Origin: Eutrophovita sp913057845
GTDB lineage: Bacteria > Pseudomonadota > Gammaproteobacteria > Burkholderiales > Eutrophovitaceae
Length of the DNA stretch: 64,000 bases
Direction: 5' to 3'
NCBI GenBank assembly: GCA_963925895.1
Contig: CAWUVH010000009.1
Coordinates: 7,663 to 71,662, forward strand
Position numbers and translations under genes: made by a program. This document shows, in pieces, positions 26,425 to 34,811 of this stretch (the stretch's first letter is position 1; every line of letters begins with the position of its first letter). The notes beneath the pieces were generated by a model. It was not told where the DNA came from. It saw only the letters and a program-made list of their open reading frames with translations, and ran no database searches.

Positions 26425-26448
26425 TAAGCCTCCACGCAGTTTCCGTCA

Positions 26449-27294
26449 TTACAACTTTTTAAATACACCCTGATATATGGATATCAATCCTTGACTAAGG
26501 TTTTCAACGACATTTTTCCGCATGATTCCAGCCTGCTTACCCAGCATAAGATGAACGCCCATAATTGGAGGTTGCACCGAATCTCCAGTCCTTGCAGCAA
26601 GGATTCGGTACTCCTCCATATATTGATTTGTCGCATTTTTCCAAATAGCCTCAACAAGTCCCATCCTCAAAATCGAATTTCTAATCGCGTCTGGAGACCA
26701 CAGAAAACTCATATCTACCTTTCCTGCCCAAGGAACTGGTAGCTTTAGCGGACTATCTTGATTTCCTGCGAGCACTTCTTGGAATACATAAGTACCGCCG
26801 GGCTTTAATACACGGCACACCTCCGATAACATTTGGCGTTTATCCTCAATATTCATGCATGACTGCTGCGTCCAAACGACATCGTAGGTATTTGGATCGC
26901 GAGGTAAGCTTAAGGCATCCCCTTGAAAGAATTTTGCTTGATTTGAAAGACCTGTCATACGGGTTAGCTCATTAGCCACCACACAAAACTCATGTGTTAA
27001 ATCAATCCCTTCCACCCGAACGTCGAATTGCTCAACAAGTGTGCGCGCCGGACCACCTAATCCAGAGCCGATATCGAGCACCTTGTCTCCCGCACATAAT
27101 TGGGCCATCTTTGCAAGGTCAATAGTTGCCCTACGTCCGCCAATATGAAACTCTGAAACTGGAGAAAAATCATCCGAACGAGCGTCATGCAATACAATTC
27201 CGGCATCACGTGCCGCGGTAAGAATTCTATCCAAAAGACCTTTAGTGCCGTAATGCTCGTTTACCAATGCATCTAAAGTTTGAGCCGCCATCAT
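26449..27294 (-). CDS. SAM-dependent methyltransferase
   Basis: A class I methyltransferase of 281 residues. Motif I is VLDIGSGLGGPART (about 72-85), followed by the acidic ribose ligand VEGIDLTHEF; motif II is DVVWTQQSCMNIEDK and motif III RVLKPGGTYVFQEV. The pattern is close to the sarcosine/dimethylglycine and UbiE-like small-molecule methyltransferases. The substrate is not deducible. Two tandem ATG codons follow a GGAGGC site; the first is used. The neighbours are an enoyl-CoA hydratase and an SDR. Confidence 0.85.
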   Translation of the reverse strand: MMAAQTLDALVNEHYGTKGLLDRILTAARDAGIVLHDARSDDFSPVSEFHIGGRRATIDLAKMAQLCAGDKVLDIGSGLGGPARTLVEQFDVRVEGIDLTHEFCVVANELTRMTGLSNQAKFFQGDALSLPRDPNTYDVVWTQQSCMNIEDKRQMLSEVCRVLKPGGTYVFQEVLAGNQDSPLKLPVPWAGKVDMSFLWSPDAIRNSILRMGLVEAIWKNATNQYMEEYRILAARTGDSVQPPIMGVHLMLGKQAGIMRKNVVENLSQGLISIYQGVFKKL

Positions 27295-27326
27295 GCCTCC
27301 TAAATATAAGAATCCTTACTATAACT

Positions 27327-28094
27327 TCAGTATGCCGACACCCCACCATCAACGGCATAAACCCCACCGGTACAACCACTTGACTCCTCTGATGCCAAAA
27401 ACGTAATCATGTTCACGACCTCTTCGGGTGTTCCGTAACGGCCTAATGGGATCCCCTTCAAAACATCTTTCTTTGCGAGCTCCGCTGACCCAGGAGATCG
27501 ATTTTCTTCAATAGAACGCATCATTCTCGTCTCAGTGGGTCCAGGCAAAACACAATTGACTCGAATATTACTCGACGCATTTTCTATAGCTGCCGTCCTC
27601 ATAAGCCCTATTTCAGCGTGCTTACTGGCTACATAGGCAGAGTTTCCAAGGCCACGCGCCTTAAGACCAGCGATAGAAGAGGTGACGATGATGCTTCCTC
27701 CCTTCGAGGTCATGAGTGGAATCGTATATTTGAGTCCCAGAAAAACACCACGCACGTTTATCGCCATAACATCATCAAAAACATCAGTCGGATAATCTGG
27801 AATAAGCGCCGCGGCACCCTCGATTCCGGCATTGATCAGAGCAATATCTGGCTCACCAAATCGACGACGACACGCTTCAACCATATCTTGATTCGTCTTT
27901 TCTAACGCGACGTCACCAACCATCACATCACTTTTCTCGGGTGTTAGCTCCGTCATTAAATCCCGCAGAGCCTGTTCATTTCGCCCAATCAAAAATACTT
28001 TTGCACCCTCAGCGACAAAACGCCGAGCGGCCGCAGCTCCAATGCCATTGCTGGCACCGGTAATGATCGCAATCTTATGACTTAATCGAGACAT
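27327..28094 (-). CDS. Short-chain dehydrogenase/reductase (SDR)
   Basis: The 255 residues show TGASNGIGAAAARRF, NAGIEGAAA, the catalytic Ser in IIVTSSIAGLKARG, YVASK (about 153-157), and the C-terminal GGVYAVDGGVSAY, all of classical SDRs. LIGRNEQAL after beta-2 with an Arg suggests NADP preference. It is the first gene of the group SDR - methyltransferase - enoyl-CoA hydratase on the minus strand. Substrate unknown. Confidence 0.88.
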   Translation of the reverse strand: MSRLSHKIAIITGASNGIGAAAARRFVAEGAKVFLIGRNEQALRDLMTELTPEKSDVMVGDVALEKTNQDMVEACRRRFGEPDIALINAGIEGAAALIPDYPTDVFDDVMAINVRGVFLGLKYTIPLMTSKGGSIIVTSSIAGLKARGLGNSAYVASKHAEIGLMRTAAIENASSNIRVNCVLPGPTETRMMRSIEENRSPGSAELAKKDVLKGIPLGRYGTPEEVVNMITFLASEESSGCTGGVYAVDGGVSAY

Positions 28095-28167
28095 CTATTC
28101 CCCCTCGGTATTTAACCTCAAAACAAACGTTTCATCTAAATTATTGCTAATAGTTTATATAATCCGA

Positions 28168-28200
28168 AAAAAAACCCCGCGATCTTGGCGGGGTTTTTTT
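28168..28200 (-). terminator. Intrinsic terminator of the propeller lipoprotein gene
   Basis: CCCCGC and GCGGGG, extended by seven A-T pairs on the outside, form a 13-bp stem with a 7-nt loop. T runs lie on both sides, so it works in either direction. It separates the SDR gene from the lipoprotein gene upstream. Confidence 0.9.
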
Positions 28201-28212
28201 ATCAAAAACTAT

Positions 28213-29316
28213 TTACTGCCAAACCGAGTCAAGACTTCCCATAGACTTCGGATAGGCAACAATGCCCCATGGCATAGCGAAGCCAGTTAACCTTTTCAAC
28301 ACAGACATATCAGATGCATCAAGCACCACGACCTCATCGGATCTTCCACATGCCACAAGAATTTTCGAATCATCAGGAGTAAACGTAAAATGCCAACATC
28401 GTTTCCCAGTTTCTCCGCGGCTTACTTCCTCCCAAGACTTGGTATCAAAAACTTGTATCGCCCGACCTTTAGCTAGAGCGACGTAAAGCTTGCTTCCATC
28501 ACGACTAAACGATAAGCCATAAGGAACCTCTCCCGTTTTGATCGCTTTAATAATTTCAAAATCGCTATTCATTACGACCAAGCTATTACCGTACTCAACA
28601 CTGCCGACATACATACTGCCATCAGGAGATACCTTGATACCTCTGGGTCTATGACCATAATCTCCCGTACTAATTTCTTTAATCAACTCTCCTGTTTTCA
28701 AATCATGAACCGTAATATTCTCATCCGCCTCATTCGTAATAATCAACTTGGATTGATCCGGAGACAATTCAATCCCTTCTGTCTCCATACCTCCTGTAAT
28801 TTCTTTTTCAACGATACCGGAAACGATATTCACTACGGCTATTTTTGCGGGCTCCGCATCCTCTTCTTCTCGATCCGTCTCCAATTTCTGGGCTTCTTCC
28901 GATCCAGGTGTTGGCGGAGGACCTCCTAAAGAGGCGGGCTCGAACGAAATATAGGCTCGATTGCCAATGACTCGAACAAACTCAGGATTTTCTCCGATTT
29001 CAATATTTTTATTAATCTTGCCGCTTTCTCGATCAATTAAAGTTATATCACCGCCATCTACGTTAGCGACAACGATTGTTTTTCCATCTGAAGTAATACC
29101 GATCCCGCGCGGCCCTTTCCCGTCTGCGTTAATTTCAGAAACAACCTCCAAACTCACCAAATCGATAACCGTTATATTTCCTTTTTGGTTTGTTACATAT
29201 GCCAATGGAGCAGTCGATCCATTTGACGACGGTTCAGAAGATTCATTGGAACATCCAACAATCAAAAAAATAAAACCCACTAATGACAACATTGAAACCT
29301 TCAAACGAATTGACAC
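28213..29316 (-). CDS. YVTN-type beta-propeller lipoprotein
   Basis: A 367-residue secreted propeller. The signal peptide ends in the lipobox IVGC (Cys at about residue 22), followed by a Ser-rich linker, so it is a lipoprotein. The rest is a seven-bladed propeller of the cytochrome D1/YVTN type, with repeats such as PRGIGITSDGKTIVVAN, TEGIELSPDQSKLIITN and PYGLSFSRDGSKLYVAL. An acidic insertion (EEAQKLETDREEEDAEP) interrupts blade 3. The start is a GTG behind an AAGGAG site. Many such proteins sit near quinoprotein systems, but the role here is unknown. It is not linked to neighbouring operons. Confidence 0.82.
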   Translation of the reverse strand: MSIRLKVSMLSLVGFIFLIVGCSNESSEPSSNGSTAPLAYVTNQKGNITVIDLVSLEVVSEINADGKGPRGIGITSDGKTIVVANVDGGDITLIDRESGKINKNIEIGENPEFVRVIGNRAYISFEPASLGGPPPTPGSEEAQKLETDREEEDAEPAKIAVVNIVSGIVEKEITGGMETEGIELSPDQSKLIITNEADENITVHDLKTGELIKEISTGDYGHRPRGIKVSPDGSMYVGSVEYGNSLVVMNSDFEIIKAIKTGEVPYGLSFSRDGSKLYVALAKGRAIQVFDTKSWEEVSRGETGKRCWHFTFTPDDSKILVACGRSDEVVVLDASDMSVLKRLTGFAMPWGIVAYPKSMGSLDSVWQ

Positions 29317-29410
29317 TGTAATCGCTCCTTAATTATTGGTAATGAGGGTCAATAAGAAATTTATAAATCTTTTTTTCTAGTTTTATGACCACTTGAAAGG
29401 CATTCTATTT

Positions 29411-29533
29411 TTAATCGCCAATACTGAACAAAGCAAGCGTCTTAAATGCTTGAGAAGCAAAAAAATACATCAGCGAAAAAACAAACATAACACTTATCAT
29501 TAAAAAAAATGCATTGGGCCTGAAAAATAACAT
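29411..29533 (-). CDS. Possible small membrane peptide or remnant (40 aa)
   Basis: The frame starts ATG at 29533 and reads MLFFRPNAFFLM, then a strongly hydrophobic stretch, ending ALFSIGD. It would be a one-helix membrane peptide. Upstream in the same frame WWVCGID precedes the ATG, so it may instead be the broken end of a larger integral membrane protein. There is no clear Shine-Dalgarno. I do not recognise the family with confidence. Confidence 0.2.
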   Translation of the reverse strand: MLFFRPNAFFLMISVMFVFSLMYFFASQAFKTLALFSIGD

Positions 29534-29591
29534 ATCAATCCCGCAGACCCACCATGCTCATGTCCTTGACAGTCCTCCCCCACCAACTATG

Positions 29592-29611
29592 AAGTTAAGT
29601 TAAGTTAAGTT
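29592..29611. repeat. Tandem repeat (AAGTT)x4
   Basis: Four perfect 5-bp units in a row are followed by T residues. The run is close to the 3' end of the SDR gene at 29640 and away from any start codon, so a phase-variation role is unlikely. Confidence 0.7.
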
Positions 29612-29639
29612 TTAAAATTAGCCTGTATTGAGCACAAAA

Positions 29640-30377
29640 TTATCCAGGTATATAAGCAGAAAACTCTCTCTCAACCGCTTTTGAATCCTGAGCGAGGCCT
29701 TGACTCACCGCCTGGGCCATCTCGCCAGGATAAACGTCTTCAAGAGCATCCTCAACCGCCTGTAATGCCGCATCCGCGACGTCTAGGGGCTTCTCCTTTG
29801 GCCCCTCGAAAGCTTTAGCCATATCTGTGTCCACAGCTCCGGGCATCACACCGATGACTGTGGTTTTTTGCGATGATAATTCCGCTCTAATACCCTGATT
29901 CATAGAATACGCTGCGGCCTTGGAGACACTATACGAGCCACTCGCTGGAAGGTTAACCAAAGACAGGATCGATAAAACATTGACAATGGTTCCACCCCCA
30001 TTATTTTTTAATACAGGGGCAAATGCTCGGCACATTGACAGAGTACCGAAGTAATTCGTTTCCATTTCTCTCCTGGCATTATCCAGACCGTCAATAGCGA
30101 TCAGTGCGGTATTACTGTTCGCACCTGCATTGTTGATTAAAAGCGTGACATCCTCCGCTTGTTGAGCGGCACTAGTGACTTGGTCCTGGTCCGTTATATC
30201 GAGGGTTAACGGCAGAACTACCCCAGGGTTTGCGCTTACCAAAGAACTTACTGATGAGGCATCTCGGGCAGCGACATAAATCTTCTTCGCCCCTCTAGCA
30301 ATTAATCTTTCGACAAAAGCCATCCCAATACCTCGATTGGATCCTGTCACCAACGCAACAACACCGTCCAATTTCAT
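29640..30377 (-). CDS. Short-chain dehydrogenase/reductase (SDR)
   Basis: The 245 residues contain TGSNRGIGMAFVERL, NNAGANSNT, the catalytic Ser in IVNVLSILSLVNLPASG and YSVSKAAAYSM (Tyr, Lys). The short C-terminus lacks the usual VDGG and ends SAYIPG, as in SDRs of the DHRS/CbrA-like type. It stands alone on the minus strand between an intergenic region and the orphan solute-binding protein. Substrate unknown. Confidence 0.85.
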   Translation of the reverse strand: MKLDGVVALVTGSNRGIGMAFVERLIARGAKKIYVAARDASSVSSLVSANPGVVLPLTLDITDQDQVTSAAQQAEDVTLLINNAGANSNTALIAIDGLDNARREMETNYFGTLSMCRAFAPVLKNNGGGTIVNVLSILSLVNLPASGSYSVSKAAAYSMNQGIRAELSSQKTTVIGVMPGAVDTDMAKAFEGPKEKPLDVADAALQAVEDALEDVYPGEMAQAVSQGLAQDSKAVEREFSAYIPG

Positions 30378-30498
30378 TTTCTCGCTCCTATCACAATGGG
30401 GAAGTCAGAGACATAGTGTATTCAATTTTACGGGTTTGCGCTTCTAACCGAGCCCTGTCAAGAAGGAATGTTAGATAATCAACAATATACCCAAAAGA

Positions 30499-32040
30499 CT
30501 ATAACGCTCGAACATTCTGAGGCAAGATCAAACCACCGTTATTAGGGGTGAAACGAATATTTTTGGTATGCACAACAGCTTGAACATACTGCACTAGAGG
30601 AATCACAAGGCATTCATCAGCAATGTACTGGTCGACCTCTTTATACCCGAGGATACGCTTACGCTCATCCGATTCGTCCAATAATGGAACAATTAACCTA
30701 TCAAGTTCTAAACTTTTAAACGTAGAGTCAGGAGATGTGCTCAACATAGCCATGCCCGCAGATGAAAACGGATCGCCAATTGAGTTGCTCCAATTAAAAA
30801 AAGCAGCAGGAGCTAACTTATGTTGCCCACGCAGCTTTAAATGCTCTGCCCTGTTGTAGACCTCAATATTCGCCTCAACGCCAATTTCTCGCCACATATC
30901 AACGATCATTTCGATCATTTCATAATCTTTGGGCCTATATCCACGCGTGGTTTGAATGGTCAGCTTAACGGGGTTTGTTTTGGAGAAGCCAGACTTGGAC
31001 AAATAACTTCTTGCCCGATCCAGATCGAAATCAATTTCGATGGATGGATCATATGCGTCATATCCAGGAACTTGCATCGAATCAATCGGCATCCCAAAAC
31101 CAAGTAAGAGTTCATCAATAAGTCTTTGCTTATCGATTGCATGATGCATAGCAAGACGAATGTTTTTATCCTTCATCGCCGCCTCTTTATTAGTGATGAA
31201 GATCATCCCAACATCGGTAATAGGGTACGCCTGCCCCTCCCATTTTGAACTGCTGCTTAGACGATTAAACGCCTCATATGGAACGTTCACAGCAAGATCG
31301 CAATCACCACTGTCTAGTTCAGCCAACCGATCCATCGCGTCGGGCAACATCTTAATCTCAACCGTTTCAAAATCAGGCTTTGGACCCCAGTACTGAGGAA
31401 ATGATTTTAGACGGATGAATCTATTTTTTTCAAACTTTTCCAACATGTAGGGGCCGCTACCGATCGGATTTTTCTCCCAAGCCTCAGCCCCAAGCGCAGT
31501 GTAAGCTTTTTTTGGCATAATGTAGCTTGTGAGATATGCCATCAATTTAAATATCGCAGGCTCATAATCCTTTACATTGGCGATAACAGTGTTCCCAGAA
31601 ATGCTGAAGTTGGTTATCTTGCTCCAAATAAACCGCATGGGGTTGTCACTCGTCAAGCTGCCCGCTCTTTCTAAGGACCAAACCACATCATCTGGCGTTA
31701 CTGGTGTACCGTCATGCCAAAATGCATCCTCTCTTAACGATAAGTGAATCTTTGATCCGTCGTTATTCCAACCCCAATCGGTCACAATTCCAGGACTCAA
31801 ACTAAGATCCGGGTATTGCGTAATCAAAGAATCGAACACCGCCTTGTAAAGCGACTGGGCTGTTGCATCCAATGATGACAATCCGGTGGTTGGATCCCAA
31901 GAAGTTAATAGCGCATCGTGAGCAATTTTTAGCGTCCCGCTTTGCAAAGAACACCCGCTAAATAAAAAAGATGTCGCTGCAGGAATTGCTACCAACGACC
32001 CAGAGGCTTGAAGAAATCGGCGCCTCGAGAAACCTTTCAT
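30499..32040 (-). CDS. ABC transporter substrate-binding protein, peptide/nickel (DppA) family, Tat lipoprotein
   Basis: A 513-residue SBP_bac_5 family protein. The N-terminus SRRRFLQASGS is a twin-arginine signal and the following FLFSGCS is a lipobox (Cys at about residue 30), so it would be exported folded and lipid anchored. Family motifs are LREDAFWHDGTPVTPDDVVWSLERA (in parts) and NPIGSGPYMLEKF. Such proteins bind oligopeptides, nickel, opines or glycosides. No permease or ATPase genes lie nearby, so it is an orphan that must serve a transporter encoded elsewhere. It faces away from the dienelactone hydrolase gene. Confidence 0.88.
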   Translation of the reverse strand: MKGFSRRRFLQASGSLVAIPAATSFLFSGCSLQSGTLKIAHDALLTSWDPTTGLSSLDATAQSLYKAVFDSLITQYPDLSLSPGIVTDWGWNNDGSKIHLSLREDAFWHDGTPVTPDDVVWSLERAGSLTSDNPMRFIWSKITNFSISGNTVIANVKDYEPAIFKLMAYLTSYIMPKKAYTALGAEAWEKNPIGSGPYMLEKFEKNRFIRLKSFPQYWGPKPDFETVEIKMLPDAMDRLAELDSGDCDLAVNVPYEAFNRLSSSSKWEGQAYPITDVGMIFITNKEAAMKDKNIRLAMHHAIDKQRLIDELLLGFGMPIDSMQVPGYDAYDPSIEIDFDLDRARSYLSKSGFSKTNPVKLTIQTTRGYRPKDYEMIEMIVDMWREIGVEANIEVYNRAEHLKLRGQHKLAPAAFFNWSNSIGDPFSSAGMAMLSTSPDSTFKSLELDRLIVPLLDESDERKRILGYKEVDQYIADECLVIPLVQYVQAVVHTKNIRFTPNNGGLILPQNVRAL

Positions 32041-32223
32041 GAAACATCCTCTCTGTGCGTTGTCACTACACTAGAGACAAACCACTCAACATTCTAAATA
32101 TTCAATTCAATTTAGGGATCGACTGCGTATTTGTCAAGGATATGACTGCCGTAAAAAAGATAAACTATTGTTTTAATGATACCGAAGCTAAAAAGTGTCG
32201 GGCGAATACGGAGGAACAAAATC

Positions 32224-33456
32224 ATGTCGGGACAATGGATTGAGATCGAAGCAAATGACGGCGCATCATTTAGTGGGTACCTCTCCACTCCCAGAGGCGG
32301 CAAAGGACCAGGTATTGTCCTCTGCCAAGAAATTTTTGGGGTTAACCCCTACATCCAATCCGTAGCCGACTATTATGCGGAGGAAGGGTATGTGGTACTC
32401 GCGCCGGATCTTTTTTGGCGCATCACTCCAGGCATTCAGCTTGGCTATACCGAGAAAGACTTCGAAAGAGCATTCCAACTCTTCGGACAATTTGATACGG
32501 ATCAAGGTATGAACGACATCAGTGCATCTGTAAAAACACTGAGATCCAGACCCGAGGTTGTCGGCAAAGTTGGAGCGCTCGGATTTTGTTTGGGCGGCAG
32601 ACTTGCTTACTTGGCGGCCGCTCGCTCGGATGTTGATTGCGCAGTCGCCTACTATGGAGTGACCATTGATGAATATCTGAATGAGGCAAGCAACATCAAT
32701 GTTCCTATGGCCTTACACTTTGCGGAGAATGATCAATTTGCGCCGATGGCTTCGGTGAATAACATACAGGCTGCCTTAAAGGATCATGTCGAGACCGAAA
32801 TCTTTATTTATCCAGGCGTTGATCATGGGTTCTCAAGGAACGAGTCTGGGCACTTTCATAAACCGACAGCCCAGCTGGCTCATCAACGATCCATTGCCTT
32901 GTTTCGCAAAACGATGGGGCCACACTACGATTTCTCTCAATTATGGGACAAACATTGTGAATATGAATTTGCTACTAAGGACGTAGATGCCACCATGGCG
33001 ACTATGGTCAGCGAACCTTACGTCAACCATATCCCTACTATGACAGGAGGCGTTGGTTATGAGCATTTAAAACGATTCTATAAGCACCACTTTATTCCCA
33101 AAACACCACAAGACACATCCCTCATACCCATATCGCGAACGATTGGTGAAGGGATACTCGTCGATGAAATGCTTTTTTGCTTCACACACGATATCGAAAT
33201 TGACTGGATGCTGCCTGGAATAAAACCGACGGGGAAACGCGTTGAGATTCCGCTCGTTGCGATCGTCAAATTTCGAGGAGACAAACTCCATAATGAACAT
33301 ATCTACTGGGACCAAGCTTCGGTACTAGTACAGATCGGCTTACTGGACCCTACTGGACTACCAGTAGCTGGTATTGAAACCGCAAAAAAATTGCTGGACG
33401 AGCAATTACCGTCGAATCAACTGATGGCTAAATGGGATCACAGCGAAGAAAAATGA
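32224..33456 (+). CDS. Dienelactone hydrolase fused to a SnoaL-like domain
   Basis: The N-terminal half (about 1-235) is a dienelactone hydrolase with the triad Cys in GALGFCLGGRLAYL, Asp in ENDQFAPM and His in GVDHGFSRN. It would hydrolyse a lactone or ester such as carboxymethylenebutenolide. The C-terminal half (about 245-400) reads as an NTF2/SnoaL-like domain (MVSEPYVNHIPTMTGG, YKHHFIPKTPQDTSLIPISRT, WDQASVLVQIGLLDP). I chose the ATG at 32224, which has a GGAGG 9 bp before it, rather than an in-frame ATG 48 bp upstream. It stands alone on the plus strand. The fusion may couple lactone hydrolysis to a cyclisation or isomerisation. Confidence 0.88.
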   Translation: MSGQWIEIEANDGASFSGYLSTPRGGKGPGIVLCQEIFGVNPYIQSVADYYAEEGYVVLAPDLFWRITPGIQLGYTEKDFERAFQLFGQFDTDQGMNDISASVKTLRSRPEVVGKVGALGFCLGGRLAYLAAARSDVDCAVAYYGVTIDEYLNEASNINVPMALHFAENDQFAPMASVNNIQAALKDHVETEIFIYPGVDHGFSRNESGHFHKPTAQLAHQRSIALFRKTMGPHYDFSQLWDKHCEYEFATKDVDATMATMVSEPYVNHIPTMTGGVGYEHLKRFYKHHFIPKTPQDTSLIPISRTIGEGILVDEMLFCFTHDIEIDWMLPGIKPTGKRVEIPLVAIVKFRGDKLHNEHIYWDQASVLVQIGLLDPTGLPVAGIETAKKLLDEQLPSNQLMAKWDHSEEK

Positions 33457-33469
33457 CGGCTTGAGCTTG

Positions 33470-33862
33470 TTAACCGCAGGCTTGCCAAAGCCAATCATCT
33501 TCTCGACTACCAAAAAGTGGCTTATGGAAATCCTCTGCCCCAGGAGGGATCATAATCATTTTTAATGACTTGCCCTCGAAGTTTCTAAGATCGATGACAT
33601 AAGGGGCTAACTCCTTAACGTCACATCGGGCTCGATAGGTTATTCTTCTCGAAAAAAGCGCTTGAGGCGCTACCGATTCGGTATCTACCGTCCGAATCAT
33701 TACCTCAAAGTACCGCTCACCGAACTTATCCCTCACGCTCCGAGGATAAAATTTGGCAACCTCCCCTTCTCGCACCTCAGCAATTGTATCTACCGAATAT
33801 TCAAGAGCATAAGGAGTTGAGCAAAGAAGCATCCCAAAGATCCAGACCAAATATCGCATCAT
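33470..33862 (-). CDS. Small secreted protein of unknown function, CNP1/surface-adhesin-like look
   Basis: I do not recognise this 130-residue protein with confidence. It has a short signal peptide (MMRYLVWIFGMLLCSTPYA), then a single domain with FYPRSVRDKFGERYFEVMIRTVD, RRITYRARCDVKELAPYVIDLRN and a C-terminal WLWQACG. The two Cys, far apart, may form a disulfide. The pattern (modest beta-rich domain, RARCD and C-terminal Cys) is like that of secreted CNP1- or adhesin-E-type proteins of betaproteobacteria. I take the tandem ATG at 33862, behind GAAGGG. Convergent with the dienelactone hydrolase gene, 13 bp apart. Confidence 0.6.
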   Translation of the reverse strand: MMRYLVWIFGMLLCSTPYALEYSVDTIAEVREGEVAKFYPRSVRDKFGERYFEVMIRTVDTESVAPQALFSRRITYRARCDVKELAPYVIDLRNFEGKSLKMIMIPPGAEDFHKPLFGSREDDWLWQACG

Positions 33863-33946
33863 CACACCCTTCTCTCTAATAAACATATACAACAGATATA
33901 TACGACCACAATCACTGTAAAAGTTTCAATAGCGCCTTATAAATGG

Positions 33947-34801
33947 TTACTCACCAAACTTAGGCTCTCGATCTGTACCTTGATAAAACAACTTAAACGA
34001 TTCGTCCGCAATCCGTGTGTGCGTTTCGATCTCCGATTTTCCTAAAGACACCATGGGACACGGCTCATGTTCAAAATGGTTGTATTCATCATGTCCGCGA
34101 ACAAGCGTTGCATAGTCTTTAATACCGTTCACTTGAGTCAAGTCCGTCGGAATGAAACGGATGGCTAAGCCAATCCGCCGATCTGGACCAGTGTTGGGCT
34201 CAGATCCGTGAATAATGCGCACGTGATGGACCGATGCTTCCCCTGGCTCTAACTCAATCCAAGCCACATCTTCATCTGCAACCTGATGGTCAATCTTTTG
34301 TCCACGGGTCAATAAATTTCCGGCTTCAAAGGTATCGGTATGTGGCAACTGCTCCAGCTTATGACTCCCTGAAATCATTTTCATAGCACCGTTGGTGCGT
34401 CGACTCGGGCTTAAAGCAATCCAAATGGTTAGAACGTCAGGACGAGACAAGCCCCAATATGTCGAATCCTGATGCCAAGAAATAAACGTGCCGTCGTTAG
34501 GCTCTTTGATAAAAAAATTAGTACCCCATACAAGTAAATTTGGCCCAAGTACGCTCTCCACAATATCCAAAACTTTAGAGTCCCTAATGACCTCAGCTAC
34601 CCAGGGAAAGATAAGATGCGGTTTATTTCGGTAAGGAGTCTTCATGACGGACCCATAGACTGATTCATATTCTTCAAGCTGTGAGCGCAATAATCCCGCT
34701 TTCTTCTCAGAAAAAACTTTCATCGGGGACAAAAGCCCGTCCTTCTGATAACGACTTAACTGCGCCTGACTCATAAAATTAGTGTCGAGATAAGTGCTCA
34801 A
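33947..34801 (-). CDS. Phytanoyl-CoA dioxygenase (PhyH) family protein, copy 2
   Basis: A non-haem Fe(II)/2-oxoglutarate oxygenase of 284 residues. Iron ligands are the HxD in ISWHQDSTYWG (about 114-116) and the distal His in HHVRIIHGSEPN (about 197-208); the Arg for 2-oxoglutarate is in RRIGLAIRFIP. PhyH-type enzymes hydroxylate diverse small molecules, not only phytanoyl-CoA. It lies 10 bp downstream of another PhyH gene with only the core motifs alike, so the two form an operon of diverged paralogues. Confidence 0.9.
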   Translation of the reverse strand: MSTYLDTNFMSQAQLSRYQKDGLLSPMKVFSEKKAGLLRSQLEEYESVYGSVMKTPYRNKPHLIFPWVAEVIRDSKVLDIVESVLGPNLLVWGTNFFIKEPNDGTFISWHQDSTYWGLSRPDVLTIWIALSPSRRTNGAMKMISGSHKLEQLPHTDTFEAGNLLTRGQKIDHQVADEDVAWIELEPGEASVHHVRIIHGSEPNTGPDRRIGLAIRFIPTDLTQVNGIKDYATLVRGHDEYNHFEHEPCPMVSLGKSEIETHTRIADESFKLFYQGTDREPKFGE

Positions 34802-34811
34802 TTTAACTGCC

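Larger units (their letters stand above)
29317..29639. other. 323-bp intergenic region with a short hydrophobic reading frame and AAGTT repeat
   Basis: The gap holds no ordinary gene. It contains a 40-codon hydrophobic frame on the minus strand (29411-29533) and four perfect tandem copies of AAGTT at 29592-29611. The remainder is A/T rich and must include the promoter of the propeller lipoprotein gene. Confidence 0.5.

Noticed and set aside
29592..29611. AAGTT repeats as a phase-variation switch
   Set aside because: The repeat is downstream of the SDR stop and over 270 bp from the lipoprotein start, so slippage would not affect a reading frame or promoter spacing.
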